From Strigamia acuminata (taxonomy: Eukaryota > Arthropoda > Chilopoda > Geophilomorpha > Linotaeniidae): DNA of 64,000 nucleotides. The position numbers and the translations under genes were made by a program. Position 1 is the stretch's first letter, and every line of letters begins with the position of its first letter. Below are positions 14,801 through 29,800 of the stretch, in pieces. Where the stretch lies: positions 13,888,001 to 13,952,000 of the forward strand of contig OX442316.1 of assembly GCA_949358305.1 (NCBI GenBank), written 5' to 3'. The notes under the pieces were generated by a model. It made no database searches and was not told the origin of the DNA. It was given only the letters and a program-made list of their open reading frames with translations.

Positions 14801-17800
14801 TCAACCTACACTATTGCACTATTGGTTTTTATTGTGAAAAAATTTAGTAAACAAACGTTTTAAAAAATTATTTCAACTAAATGGTGTGTAATTTTATTCG
14901 CTGTTTATTTCAGCCAGTTCTATAATTGTTACTGTTCTCTTGACCTTTAAAGTTTAAATCAATTACAGTGGCCACGTAGAAAATAGATTCCCTGCATGTA
15001 GTTATACTTCCATCACTTCGTCTTAAAGTTCATTTCAAACCTCGGATCTTAATTTTTGCACATTACGACGCCGTTGCCATAAAAGAGAGACTTCGAGATC
15101 AAAAAGTCATTCCAACCTTCCATGGAAATGATCCATGTACTCTCTGTGTATTTCAACTTTAAGCTTCGTATTATTATTTTATTCCCGTCTAAATTGTTTA
15201 TTACTGTAAACAACATTTTTAGCTCAGCGAATCTTGTGTATTTATTTATCTGCGCAGGCTTTTACTATTTAGAAAAGAAAAAAAGAAAGAAAAATAATCA
15301 CAGCCAGTTTGGATATTTTTTCAATTTACGATTTCCGGTAAAGCTGAATTTTCATTTTCTGGATATAAATTGTTGCTAGATATTTGCCAATGGTAATACA
15401 GTCGAAACTCTGTATAACGAATCACACGGGACCCTAAAAATCGATTCGTTATAACGAGAATTCGTTACATCGAAATTTTTTAACGTAAGATAACACCAGG
15501 AGTCGGTTTGAGACTCAGAAAGGATTATCAAGCTAATTTTTCCCCAATTGGCCGAATCGGCGATTACCCATTGGTCGAAAACCGACGAGTGACATTATCC
15601 GGATAATTTTTTTAATACTATGTTTACATGCACGGAATATTCCGTGTGCACAACTGTCATGTAAACAGGGATGACGAGGATTATTCGAGTAGTGAATAAT
15701 CCCTCGCAGAAGGTTGTTTAATTCTAGTGAACTCGAACTACTTTTATTGCGCATGCGCGCATCGCTTCCGCCACTTCCCCCATGGGTCGAAAACCGAAAG
15801 TGATCGCAAATTATTTTCTGCATGTAACCACAACAATTTAATTTTTTCAGAAAAATACCGTCACTACTTCTGCATATTCAACTTTTCAGAAAAGTTGGCC
15901 GTGTAAACGTTCATTCATTATGTGCGTTCAATTTGTTTCTCCATTTTCTACAACTCACTTATGAATGAACGCATTTTGACAACCAAAACTCTCCCATTAC
16001 TAACTTTGGATAATTTCCAAAATGGCACCGATCTACAGTAACTCGAAAAAAGAAACAACTGCGCATGCACAATGAATAAGTCACTTCCAAAAGCAAGATA
16101 AGGCGGCCAACTGGTTTGCCTTATCTTCAACTGACTTATCAAGCATGACTTTTATAAGTCATGACACAATTCTCGTCACTTCCGCTTTCTACAATGCATT
16201 TAAGGAGGATAAGTCACTTCGCTCGTTAACAAATTGCTGCCAACTTTAATTGCCCCAAAAATATACATCTCCAACACTTTTAAAGCAAAAAATGACCACC
16301 TTTTTTTTTGGTAATGCAAGCTGGCTATTGCAAAATCTCCTCCCAGTTCCAGCCAACTCTGCAATCTCCTCTCCTCCACAATCCTTAATGCGAAAAACAG
16401 CCATGTTTGCTGAATCTGCAAATTGTAAATGTCACGTAGCAAGCATGTTGATAGTGATTAAATTATGCTGGTCACCTTGGGATGTTTTTAGGAGGTGAAG
16501 ATGCCAGACGGATGTTATGGGTGGATGTTGAATTTGTTGTATGAATAAAAAAGAAATGATGATAAAGCGTATAAGAATGAAGGCGGTCCGGTTATATGCC
16601 AAATGAAATTATCGTTTCTGTCTCATAGATTGCAAATTAAATCAAAAAGTGGTTGGCAATGTCAATTTTCATACGATCTCTCACGTTTAAATTTCATCTA
16701 TTTTTTCTCTCCTTTTTCTTTTAAATTGGAAATTTATGATGCGGTATTTTTTGAAACGTGTAAATGGAAGTGCATGTAACCTTGTTTTATAATGTTAGCA
16801 TTTCTAACTTTAGGGGAATTGAAATAGAAAGCAAATTGTGGGAGGTTTGAATTACCCACAATTCTATTTCAAGTGCAAATATACCTCTCTTGTCTCTCCG
16901 CTTCTATCAGATCAGCAGGGTGTGAAAATTGGTACTTTGTTAACACGCCTGATGGAGTTGCAAGTGCGTTTTATTTTTCTCCATTCTCCTACCAGAGGGA
17001 TTTTTGGGCAATTCAATAACATAAGACGATTTTGAATGCCTACATTAGGCTTATGTTATTTTTACATTTTTATTCCCTTCGTTTTATAACACTTTAAAAG
17101 AAAAATCATCTTTTAAACTTAAAAGAAAAAATGTTTCCATGAAACAAGTCTTCTTTCATTTAAAAAAAAAGTGTCAGAGTTCAGAGATATAAAGTTAATT
17201 CCATGAAATTAAAGTTTTCGAGTGATGGTTTACTCTCTCGCCGTGCCAAGCGGCATCCATTTTGAATGAGACTGTTTACTCTGTAAATAAAATTTAATTT
17301 GTAATAGTAAAATTAAATATTACTCTTTGCACAGTAAAATTAAAATTATTCCAGAGTAAATTCAGCCTAAGTGTAAATTACAAGCGAACAAACATTGCTC
17401 TGTGAATAAAACATTGGAATGTATTTTGAAATACATTGCCTTTCACGAGAATGCATTTTGTAATATATATTTTAGAAGTATATGGGTCGTATCTCTAATT
17501 TTTTAATCTTAATACGCCCAGCCTTAATATTGATCAATGAATGTAATGCGCGGAATTCCCTTTATTTTTCCGCCTAATTTGTACGCCAGCACAATTTGAT
17601 GTACACCAAATGTTTGCAGATGTGATTCGCGACGTAAATCTCACTTTCCCTCTCGTGGAATTGCCTTTGCCGTTTCTGATAATGGCTGAGCTGGCGTTCG
17701 GAGCTGTTTTATGTCAAAATAACAAATGACGAGATCGTTTGCATCAAGTGATGCCAATGTGTGTCTATGTACTTTGCTGCACTGCTCCCTCTCTTTTGCT

Positions 17801-20800
17801 ACCCAGAGCAGAACGTAACACTCCCCACACTTTATGGCTATTCCAAATAGACCCATAAACTTCTGCCCTTTGACATCTGAGTCAATAGTCTTTGAGGGTG
17901 TAGTGAGAAACATTTCTCAACACCTTACATCTTTTTTTCACCCCCTACTCCTTCAAATATATAAAAAAATATATATAAAACACGAAAAAAATGTTATTTC
18001 GCTTTTAATTCTGCATGTATACAATATCAGCGTAATTAATCTTGGCATTTATGAGGTTGTAATTGTAATATATGCATTAATATAAATAAATTAGAGGGAT
18101 TATCTCGAAAGGAAGTGTTTATGACTATCAAAATAGTATTACAAAAGTAAATAGTTGTATGTAATAAAGGTGGTTTTAAAGCGAGCTTTTAATGAGTCGG
18201 AGAAAGGACATCTAGTGAGAAATAAGGAAGTAATTGTGGCAGTGTGGCCAGATTTATCACTACAAATTCACTTTGCGGTGTAGAAATTAATTTGTATCTC
18301 GGGACTTTTATGTGTCAGTTAATTCTGCTTATTGTCTTCCTATTTTCATGGAATAGGACTAAATTCTATCTTTTTTTTTTTTTTTTTTCTATTTTGTCTT
18401 GAAGGAAAATGATTTGGGAGTGTTTTCAAAGTCTGAGCTTCCCAAACAAGAGAAGAAAATTGTGGGTTTGGTATCAGGGGAGAATGAAAAATCTTCCCTG
18501 ATACTCAACTCGCAGAAGGTCGACAACAAACCTGCTATTGGATAGGGGGAAATACCACGCATGAGTTGTTCTCGTTGAAAAATAAATAATAAAAAATAAA
18601 TGAAAATTGTTTTCAAGGTGACATTCTTAACGGAAAAAATTAAATATTTTCTGTGCTGTAAAAAATGCATTCAAAGTTTCTGTTCCTGTGGTTTTGGCGA
18701 TTGCAAATTTTCACCCCTCGATCTAACTTTCGTGGCAGCCATTTTGAATTTGTTTGTAAAAACCAAAACCCGACATAAACCACTTCAAAAACAACTTTTA
18801 AAGATGTTTTTTGGCTGTTTTTGGTGTCCATTCTATTTATAACAACTCCATAACTTTCGAAAATTATGTTCAAGGTGACATTTTTACTTTAATTTTTTTT
18901 TCTGTTGTAAAAATAATGTTTATTAGTTTTGGAAGTATTTATTTTTGTTTTCCCCTCAGATGTTTGTTCAGTGAAGTCATTACAGTTTGTAGTCATCACC
19001 ATGTGAAAAAGGTGAAGGTTTTCCACTTTAAAAGCCTCGAGTTTGTTCTATGGCATTTTCAGTGCCGTGTATGCTTGATTTTTTCTTAATACATTTTATT
19101 TCATATTTTTATCTTTCCTATTTGAGCCGAAAAAACAAGCGGCGGATTTTCAGAGCAGTCTGTCTTATTTATATTTGCCAAGTGAATCAAACCAACAGAT
19201 TTCATGTGTGCCTTATATTACACAAGAGGGACATTCATTTCTACTAAATTACAGGTTATTAAATTCTAAGTGCCGCTACAGGCGAAGAGAAATTATATTA
19301 TTCTTATGGGAAATGAAATGACTTTTTTCGAGAAACATTTCCCCCCTTTACTTTATAATCACTTGTTCAAAAAACTACTGATCAATTTGGACTAAATTAA
19401 AAACATCTTTCTTTTTCCAAGGCAAATCTTCAAAACCGTGAAACTAAAAAAACATTAATGAAGTGTTGGAAAGAAAATTATTTTTTTTTAAAAAAAGTAA
19501 TGTGCACTAATTATTATTTTTTTCCACTAAATTAATTGCAGATGCAAAGAGAGTGGCAAATACTTGACAAATTTACCAGCCACTAGTGTCATCATTTGCT
19601 TCCATAATGAAGCTTGGAGTGTCCTCCTCCGCACCGTCCACAGCGTGCTCAATCGTTCGCCATCTTCCCTTATTCACGATATCATCTTAGTAGATGACGC
19701 TTCTACTATGCGTAAGTAAATTTACATTTATACACAGCCCAGCAAATCTGGACCCTTTTTTTAACATTGTTTATCTATCCAACCCCCTAAAGCTTTGCTG
19801 CGCTGCACGAACAAATATAATTCAACTTTCCTCGTAGAAATAAAATGGAATGGGAATTTAAAACTTTGGAAATAACTTTGTTTTGACTTAGAACTACGTC
19901 TTTCTTCGCGTTGTACGTTGTACGTTGCAGTTACTATCCACATGGTTCACAAATACATTGAAATTATATTTCATTGCATTGGGTTTCGTGGGAATGCATT
20001 TTGTAATACATTTTTCCGTTCTATTGGTTTGCAAATGAGATTACATTTTGTAAAATGTATTGCGAAATGTTATTTAATGTACACATGTACAAATGCTATA
20101 CATTTTTGAATGCTTTACGTGAAAAGCAGTTTCGTTAAAATTATTTTATCATAAAATAAATCGCAATATCCAAAGTTTAGAAAAATTAAATGTAAATTTG
20201 AAATTTTTATCTATTTTTTATTTTATTTAAAAAAAACGGTTTAACTTTAAAAGAATTTAACTTAAAACAAAGAAACATCCTCAAGGGAACAACAAGTGTT
20301 TCACATTCATATAATGCTATTTTTTATTCCATAATTTTTTAACAATTTTTAATCCAAAAAATTTATCATTCTCTTTTATCATTTCAATTCTCCCCAGCAC
20401 TAAAACAACAGTGCAATGCAACCAAGCAAAAAAAAATCCCTTTAAAACAAAAAAATAATTTAAAAAAAAAATATATTTAATCAAGCAAAATATATTTATT
20501 CCCTGAATAAAAAGCGATGCCCAGTAAGGAAACAATCAACAAACTCCTCTTACCATTGAATGCATAACACATTTTGCAATAAAATAAAAAAAAAAAAACA
20601 ATAAAAAAATGGCATTGAAATATGTTCTCTGGCAGCTGTCATTTCTTTTTTTCTTTCTTATTCATTACAAATGCTTTATTATAACTTTTATGTGACATCA
20701 GCAGAAAACCTTTTCCCGTGTCGCGAGTGTACAGAAAAGATTCCCCCCAAACATACACTTCAAGTGATCGTTTTTATAGGTGTGCCCAAAATGTTATAGT

Positions 20801-23800
20801 AGGGCCTCAAGCGACATCTGTGGGTGTGGGATGAAGTTATTCGTATGCAGCGGGTGTGGCTAAGTTCTGAGTGGGTTTGAAAGATGAGTGGGGGAAGGAA
20901 AAAGATAAAAGAAAAAAAGGGTTCATCAGATAGAGTAAATGAAAGCTGCTGGTGTAAAGCGGAGGGAAAAACACATGGCGGTTTGGAAAATGCATTTGAT
21001 GCAGGCAAAATCTCGAGTCATCATTCTAAATGCAGATGGCGACGCGAGATGACACGGGAAATTGAATGCTTTTCTGCGCTATGGAATTGGCTTGAGCCGC
21101 AGCGAAGGATGTGTGATGATCGCAGGATGCGGCCCATGTTTAGCGTCGCGTGATTCCATGCTCGAGTGTGTTGTTACAACACTCTCCAGCCCAGATCCCA
21201 ATCTGTGTACATCTGTGTACATCTACGCGCCTTTTTTCGCCCGTTAATTCGCTGCCTCGTTTATTGTTATTCAATTTCCTTCCGATTCGGATGCGTTATA
21301 AGGTCATATTTCAATGGATGTGGGCTTTGAGGTTGTGATTTATGTTTTATTTTATGTTGAAAAATTGAAAATGGATTTTTTTTAGGCCAAGGTTGAAATT
21401 TATTGAAAAAGAAAAATATTTTACGGAGTATTTTTTATTTTGGGATTAAATTTGATTAAATTTTAATAACGTAATTTTTTTTTTACGTGTTTAATTGTTC
21501 GGTAATAATTTGCTTGTTGATTTGTGCACATTAGGCATTAATTCAGCTAGGAATTATGGCGGGTTGGAGGTAAAATTAAAGCGCTTTGTGTTTATCTATT
21601 ATTTAATCGATAGAATTATTATAAAATTTAATGTGTGCAAATCTCATTTACCCTTTAAGTTCTTATTTAAAAAAAAATAACAAAAAGAAAAAAAAAAATT
21701 TTTTTTTTTAAATTTAAAGAGAATTTGTTGTTATTTTCATCTTCTAATGACATTACGCAAACATAAGCTCCAATTGGAGAACTAATGCTGGTTTCACACG
21801 GAATTAGTTCATTAATAAAACAGAACGGATAATGGTTACCTTTGCTAATTTATTTCTCGGTAATTCAAAAACATGCAAACTTGTAATTATGATTTTTTTT
21901 CGCCCCGTAACACAAGTGGATTAAAATTATAGGGAATATAGTGAAACGCATAGTACGAATTCCCATTGGATTTCAATTACAGTCGTTTTTTTAACAACTC
22001 TGCAGCGATGCACTCAAATCAAATTATTATCAACACAGTCCACAGACACCCAGTTGCGTATTAATAAAAGGTGCAGACAAATGATTAAACATTAAAATTC
22101 CTCAAATTCGTGCTCTTTGCCATTCGAGTAATGTGAAATTTTCCTTTTGATTTATTCTCACTTTGCTTTTAATGAAACTGCAGATTTGTTAAACGGGGGC
22201 CTTCATCGCTTTCTCCCATTTTCCCGGAGGAAAAGCAAAGCAATTCATCGACTGTAATTTAGAGACTGTGCAAATTAGATTTGAAAACTGCTTTTAGCCG
22301 CAATTACAAACACAACTGAAATTGTACACGTTTAAAATAAACGATACCGATTTCAAATCCACAAAAAAAAAAAAATTAAAAAAAAATTAGATTTATTTTT
22401 CTCTCCATTTGATTCGTCAATAATCCGAAATTTGCATTGTGCAATTTAGAAACTTGTATGATTTGTGGCGAGTGCATTTCTTCCTTCATGAATATTTACC
22501 ATGTCAAGCAAAGCAAATGCAGTTAAGTTACTGTCTGTAATTGGGGGTGGGTGGGGGGGGGGTGGCAGAACGACAGATTCATCTGCAATTCATGGGCGCA
22601 CTGTTTACATTACGGGTCGAGACTACGTCGTTTGTGGGGTCGCCATTGTACCATGAATTGAGAGATCATTAATGGCTTTTGTGTGTTCCGCTTTTCTCCA
22701 TCGGTTGCATTTAAATGATATCAACTCAAGTTTATTGGAGAAGAGCAAATGTTGGGGCATGCACTAAACTAAACTCGGCCGCATTTACAAACCTTAAAAC
22801 GTGCCTATTCATCTCAATTATTCCCATTCAAAAGCCTCAAGAATTTCTGATTAGACCCAATCAAAACTTTTCGCTAAACCGAAAATATTCAACTTTCGCC
22901 ACCTCGTGTCGTACGTGAAACCCCAAAACCTTCCTTCCTTGCTTCCGCTTTCATCCGCAATAAAACTCCGTCGAAACACCACGACGCGACTTAATGAAAC
23001 GCAGCTATACCGTGGACACTGAGTACCGGTTCCGTTATTAACTAATTATGCGCCACTTTTTCACGCTCATACTTTCTTCTCACCTACAACTACATTTCAA
23101 AAGTTTAGAAAGTGAGTGAAAAATTAAGGAATGGACTTTATTCATTGCTGGTTGGGTTTAATATTGGTTCGGACAATAGCGCGAACAAATATTTGTATTT
23201 ATCCGGCAAGTGATGGCAAGTGATGGAATTTGGTCGTTGCGTTTGCACACTGGATCCGAGTTAAACTCTAATTGGAACTTGATTAAAAGACAGATCCCGT
23301 ATTGACTGTTTACCTAAGAATAGGCGTCCCTTACCGGAACGTGGGCTGGTGAAAGGCAATCTGCTTTGGTGTGGTAGAATGTATCCTAGGGCATGGCATC
23401 AACTTGCGCGAACATAAATTATTGGCTAATGCGCCTCTGGTCAGTGTGGCGTGCACGGCAAATGGCATGGTGTGGCGTGCAGAGCCGCGCCCGAGCATCA
23501 ACCAGAGATGATGATGATGATGATGGCGATGGCGATGCGTGGGAATCTGCATTTGGCCGATTTGCCTTTCCAATTGCCAATATTTACAACAACGGACCGA
23601 ATCGATGGTTCAATGTGCGCGAAAAAAAATGATTACCATCTCGGGATTTCCGAGGCTCCTCGAAAGGAACGTGGACTTTAATTTGAATTTAAAGAATAAA
23701 AGATTGTGTTTTTTTTCTCTTTTCGTGTTTTGATGTTTTGATGTGTGCATTTGAAGCTGTTGTACAATGAGCACAGTCATTTCCTCGTCTTCTCTTCTCT

Positions 23801-26800
23801 CGCGAATTTCAATGCTGGCAAGAGCATTTGCACAGCTTTACATACATTCGCCAGATGTGAATTGCACAATTTACCTGCACGAATTTCTAAAAACCCCTCG
23901 CTATTAGAATTCTCATAAAGATGCGGCTAATCCATCAGCATTTTCTCCGTCTCTTCCGCGCAACTTTTAATGAGGGCTTTTGCCAACTTTATTTGCACCT
24001 TTTTCTCCCATTCAGCTTCGTTTAAATTCAAGCGCTTCTCACTTGCTTTGCATCTCGCATTTTATATTGTCATTAATTACTTCGCTTTGCACCTGTTGCA
24101 AATTTCCTCAATTTCAAAAGAAACCTATTTTTCTTCCAATATACCACATTACCCCACTTTAAGCGGGTTTGACCAAACTGTCGGAAAGACGGAAACCCCC
24201 GTTTACACCAGCATTTCCAAAAGTTGGTGATTTCACTTACAGCAACACGCTTAAAGCAGGACGATATGGTACCACAAAATCTTAAATTCAGGAATGACTA
24301 GTGCAATCAAACTTGGCGAATTGGGACAAAAATTGATCAAAATCGCAAATGTCTCGAGAACAAATGTTCGGACCGTCAGAAACTAAAACACCAACGTTAA
24401 TTAAACAACACTGCTCACAACTAATGATTAATATACAGGGTGTCCCAAATGAACGAAGCCAGTCAAATAACGAAAAGACCATTTGAGTGAGATGAATGAA
24501 ACAATGTAGTTTTACACAATCATTCCAAATAGAAGTGTCAAATACTGCCCATCTATATACAGTTTTTATTCCCGGCACAAAAGTTTCATAGGCCAATACC
24601 CGACTAGAACTAAACCAATCAAAACAAAACAATAAACAAGAAAACCCCCAAAACAGAAAATTATTTCCCTATTTAATTAGCTGAAACTCGACAGCTCATA
24701 TCGGGGCCTTGTTCCACCACCATTGTTGCCAAATAGCCTTGGTGGTGGTGGTCCGCCTCATTTCATCGGGCCTTAAGCGGATAGCTTGTGCAGAGTGATT
24801 TGACGTGTCATAAGGGCACCAGCATCACCACAAGTGGTACAGAGGTCTGAATAAAGGGGTGGAACGAGGCGGACCACCAATAATGAAAGTTTGCAACCGA
24901 TTTTATTGAAACAATTTGCTCTTTTGCTTTGTTTCACGATTGCATTGTTTCCTCGGAACCTACAGACAGATTTCTAATCTGTTTCGCTGCTCCTGCTCGC
25001 AACAGTCACGTGTTTTTTCTTTACCACATGATCCCTGTAAGCCAATCAAAAAGCTTGTAGCGGCAGACGGACACGACGAACAGTAATCTCCTTAGTAAAT
25101 ACGCCAGATTAGTAAAGAAAACTTACTTACTTGAAGAAAATTGTATTTCAAGTCGAAATTCAATCGGACACAGTCGATCAATGTTTAAAGTCGCACAAAG
25201 TGGATAAAAGTCACGGAGAACGATGAGGTTCCACGAATTCTTGCTGAAAAAATTAATAAATTAATTTTTTTAAATAATTTTTAATTTTTTAATTTTTTTT
25301 TTTAAATTCGCTTTACAATAATTGAGGCAGGGGACATTCAAAGGTGATGGCATATCAGTCATCAACGGATTAATTGTGGCTTTCCACGGGCATAAAATTT
25401 ATGCAAACGACTTGCGAATGCGTTTTCATAAACGATGCACTCTGGTGATGAATGGGACTAACGATGGCGTTTAAGTGAAAATTTCCCAACTTGTAATTTT
25501 GAAAAGTTGTGTAATTAAACTATGTGCAATAAATTGTTTCGGCACCCATCGTCATGCGCAGCGGCGTCTTGCGTCGCTTCATCCAGACAAATCTTAGCCT
25601 CTATCGCAAATATCTCATTTCTGCCTCTTTAATCTAACAAATTACGAATTTAAAATGCATTATTACAACAATAATAATAAAAACACGAGCTAAATTGGGG
25701 TGAATTGCTTATACACACACCTTTCATTTTATTTTATCACTCACTCACAGCCCTTTAAAGTCGTAAAAGTGTTTTGTGTAACAGTTATAACGCTGGGCCA
25801 AACATCATTTTCCTTTTTTCCTTCTCCCTATGCGCAAGATATTTGTTTTCACTTCTGATGGTCTCATGAAATTTTTTTTTCTTTTTTTTTTTCCAAAATT
25901 TTTATTTGCGATCATAAAAGTTGTAAAGAGCGATTCCCACAAGATCTTTCACGTATTATATTAAAATAATGCGCTTGTATCGTTTTTATTAATTAGCTCA
26001 TTTGAAGCAAAACTTGGATGATTACATGGCCCAGTATCCCAAGGTGAAGATAGTGAGAGCTCCACAGAGAGAAGGACTGATACGGGCGAGGTTGATGGGC
26101 GCCAGGCACGCGGATGCACCTGTGCTCACTTATTTGGACTCGCATTGCGAGTGTACTGAAGGTAAGGTGAAAGAAGAAAAAAATTCCCTTTTTGTATTTT
26201 CTATTTATTTTCTATTTTTTAATCAAAATAAACGCCGTAAATGCGTTTAAATTTGAAACTATTAATTTTGGACGTGTGGAAAGCGAGAAAAAAATTAAAT
26301 TTTATTTTATCAGACTCCAGTGAACTGTAAAACTTTCACTTTATTTCCAAAACCAGTCTCATTAATTCGTTTTACGGCTCTTGTCAAATACGAAATGAGA
26401 AATAGCTCCTGTGGGTGAAATAATTTTTTAAGGTGGCGATAGATATATATATTTTTTTTTAATTTAGAGAAAAAGCTTTAAATTGTTTTCGCTCTTTGTC
26501 AGGTTGGCTAGAACCCCTGCTGGACAGGATAGCCAGGAATAAAACAACGGTGGTGTGTCCGGTCATAGACGTCATCGACGACGAATCGCTGGAATATCAT
26601 TATCGGAACTCCGAAGGTGTCAATGTTGGAGGATTTGACTGGAATTTGCAGTTTAACTGGCACGCAATACCCGAACATGAAAAGAAGAGACGTTGGCATT
26701 CTTCCGATCCAGTTTGGTATGTTTATCATTTGCACGAATTTTTCCGATAATGAAAATGTGCTAACTTAACGGCTAATCTGCACTTGTGTTAATCGACGCA

Positions 26801-29800
26801 AAACATATCACACAAGCAACTAAAGCAGGGGGTATACGACAATCAGAATCTGCATGTCAGAGATTCAAATCTTTCATAGGATTCGGATGGGATTCAGAAA
26901 GATTTAGGGGATTATTTTAATAAAAAAGTCTCAAATATTTTAACTTTTGTCCAATTTTCGACAAAAAAAAAATCAAAATTTTTATAAAATGTAAAGATTC
27001 GGCATTCGGAAAGATTCGGAACGGGATTCGAAAGCCCACGTCAAAGATTCGGTCGAATGTCGTACCCCCTGAACTATTTATTTATTTATTTATTCGTGCG
27101 CACTCCAATGGAGTAAAAATACAAGGAGATAAGGAAAAATACAGGTAGAAAGTTACAAAACCTCAAAGGAGGACAAAACTAAAGTCAGTAGGTGGATTCA
27201 TAAAGCTTGTTTATATTTTTTAAACCAGTCTAAACGTAAAATTTTACTTGTTAAAAGCGCCTAGTCAAGTCACTTCACGCTTCAATATTGTTCCTGTTGT
27301 TAAAATAAACTATCTATCTTTAGCTAGCTATTTATTTATTCGCTTTCCTGTTGTTGAACGTTCTGAATTCAAGCCATTAGAATGTTTACGGACGGGTACG
27401 TCTAGGTTATAAAAAGTCAAGTTACATAACCTTATACCTGCAGTATAAATACATAAGGAAGTTTATTTTTTTGAGTGTTTGCGGGTTAGCACTTTTATAT
27501 TATAATAGTGACTTAGAAACAAGACGTGATAGCTGCAGCACGATGTCGTATGCTGATCAATCAACTGGTCAACCGGAAATGTTGATTCGGTCACAATCAT
27601 GCTAGCTAAAGCTTAAACTGCTGTTAAACTTTCAAATCTTTCAAATCTTCATTGCTATAACTTTTTACTGTCAGCCGGCTCCTGAACTCTCAATCGATTG
27701 TGGCAGGCATCACCCTGCGCATCAGCCCTGCAAAAGATCTCAGTCGAGTGTTTGTGTTTGTCAACTTTACTCGTGACCCTCACTGTCAGAATGCCCGTTG
27801 AGAGTTTCGTGCACGATGTAATGTAGTTCTGTAGGACGACTTTCTTGAATACCCAACCTTGCATTTGCACAAAGAACGGAAGAAACCACCTGAAACCATG
27901 CCGTTAAAGGTTGTTTGCAGGGTCTTTGAGAGGTCAGATGTGAGGCCTATATGAATAAAATCCATAAATGCACAAATCATAGATTTTTTTCTAGTTAACA
28001 TTGAACTCCTTGTAGGATCAGACGTAGACCAGATATCTGTACGCCTTGTCAAGAAATATAAACCTTTCTATGTTCACATACAGTAACACCAATTACCCAC
28101 TTCCAGATTTTGTTTCTAACTCGAGAACCTCTGGACTTTTCGGTCCTTTTGAGCTAGGAGCCTGGTTCAAGTTGCTGTACTGACTGGACCTGGCTACATT
28201 AACCCCAGGGTCAGCTGCAGGTTTTACGGGGCCTCGGAAAAAAGTTATTAGTAGGGCAATATTTTTAACTGCGTAGTACTCATAAGATCATCTGCTAACA
28301 GAAGTGTATGCCCACGGACTTTTCTGCGTGAATAGACTTGACATAAAAGCCTATCAGAATCCTCTGGTAGCAGATGATGTGCCAGTCTGTTACACCAAAC
28401 TTTTTGGAATATTCATAGCTCTATGCAACAGAAAAGAAATGGTGAATGACCATGAAAAAGAAACAAGATGGATGCCAATAAAAATTTTTAAGGCTACTTT
28501 TGGAGTTGGGATGAATAGGATTGCTAGTTTGTTTTTAATTTGTAATTTTATTTATAAATAATAGAATATACAGTTGTTTGCATTTGTTGGCAGAACTATT
28601 GCTGCCATATTTGAGACCGGTTAAAAAAAATTACAACCGGTCACAAATTATCAAGACCACAGAGGTTTGTGCCTGGAAACGAAAATCAGCTTTCCGTTGC
28701 ATGCCAGAAAGTTAATTTTTTATGTCACAGAACATATCTCACAGACATTCCAAGACTGGAATAAAATTTGTGAGTACCAGTTTTTTCTGTAGGCAAAATT
28801 TATGTGGGCAGACTGGTTTCCTACATAGAAAACTGCTTATGAGTACTAATCTTTAGATATAAACTCCCCTGGTGTTTGTGTACACTCTTGCGGCAACCAG
28901 ACTCAACTCAAACTCGGCTGAAAAAAAAAATAACCTCAAATCATCATCAATGTCGACATACAGAACGACGCACTTGTTTTGTTGTTGCTAAACAACAATA
29001 TTTGATTCGTTGCTATTCATTTGTCAACTTCACTTAAGTCATGATTTGTATGAGCGAGGGCTTCGGAGATCTAGGCTGAACGAAATCAAATACAGCTGGT
29101 GTAATTTGAAGACAAACGAAATCCAATTCTGCATCTACTCATCTACTAATGAACTGCCTTTTCTGACAGACATGTCACGTTTTCATTTTTTCTCCTCCTC
29201 CTTTTCGTATTGCTTCATTTATTTTAAATGCTCGTTTTTTTTCGTGCACTTTTTGAGTTTTTCTCTAATTATTTCAGGTCACCGACCATGGCTGGAGGAC
29301 TCTTCTCCATTGACAGAGTATTCTTTGAAAAGTTGGGTACTTACGACGATGGATTTGATATTTGGGGAGGAGAAAATCTGGAAATCTCCTTCAAAGTACG
29401 TAGTAATGCCATCCACTCGAAATGTTGAGCAGTTCCTCGTGCTTGATTTGAAAAAAGCTTTTCTGTTTATCTCAAAATCATCTTGTATTGATTTCGTGTG
29501 CGCCAGTTTATTAGTTTTACCTTGTTTCGACGAGATAAAACCGACTTTTCGGTTAAATAAACAAAAAAAAACACATAATACTACCCTTCTTCCTGTTATT
29601 TATCTATTTATTTCTCTTTTAATGGAGGAAAAAGTCGTAGTAATAATAATAAAAAAAAGTAATAAATATTTTTCTTTTCAGACGTGGATGTGCGGTGGAA
29701 CCTTGGAAATCATTCCATGCTCACATGTAGGACATATATTTAGGAAAAGAAGTCCGTATAAATGGAGAAGTGGGGTAAATGTGCTCAAAAGAAATTCAAT

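Noticed and set aside
22546-22565. G-rich run, possible G-quadruplex
   Set aside because: A single intronic G run with no nearby gene signal; judged simple sequence.
24437-24450. CAGGGTGTCCCAAA, a string seen at ends of several DNA transposons
   Set aside because: No matching second terminus found within reach, so no element can be delimited.
28304-28561. 85-codon frame in Pgant5 intron 4, looked at as a transposon relic
   Set aside because: No recognisable transposase or reverse transcriptase motif.
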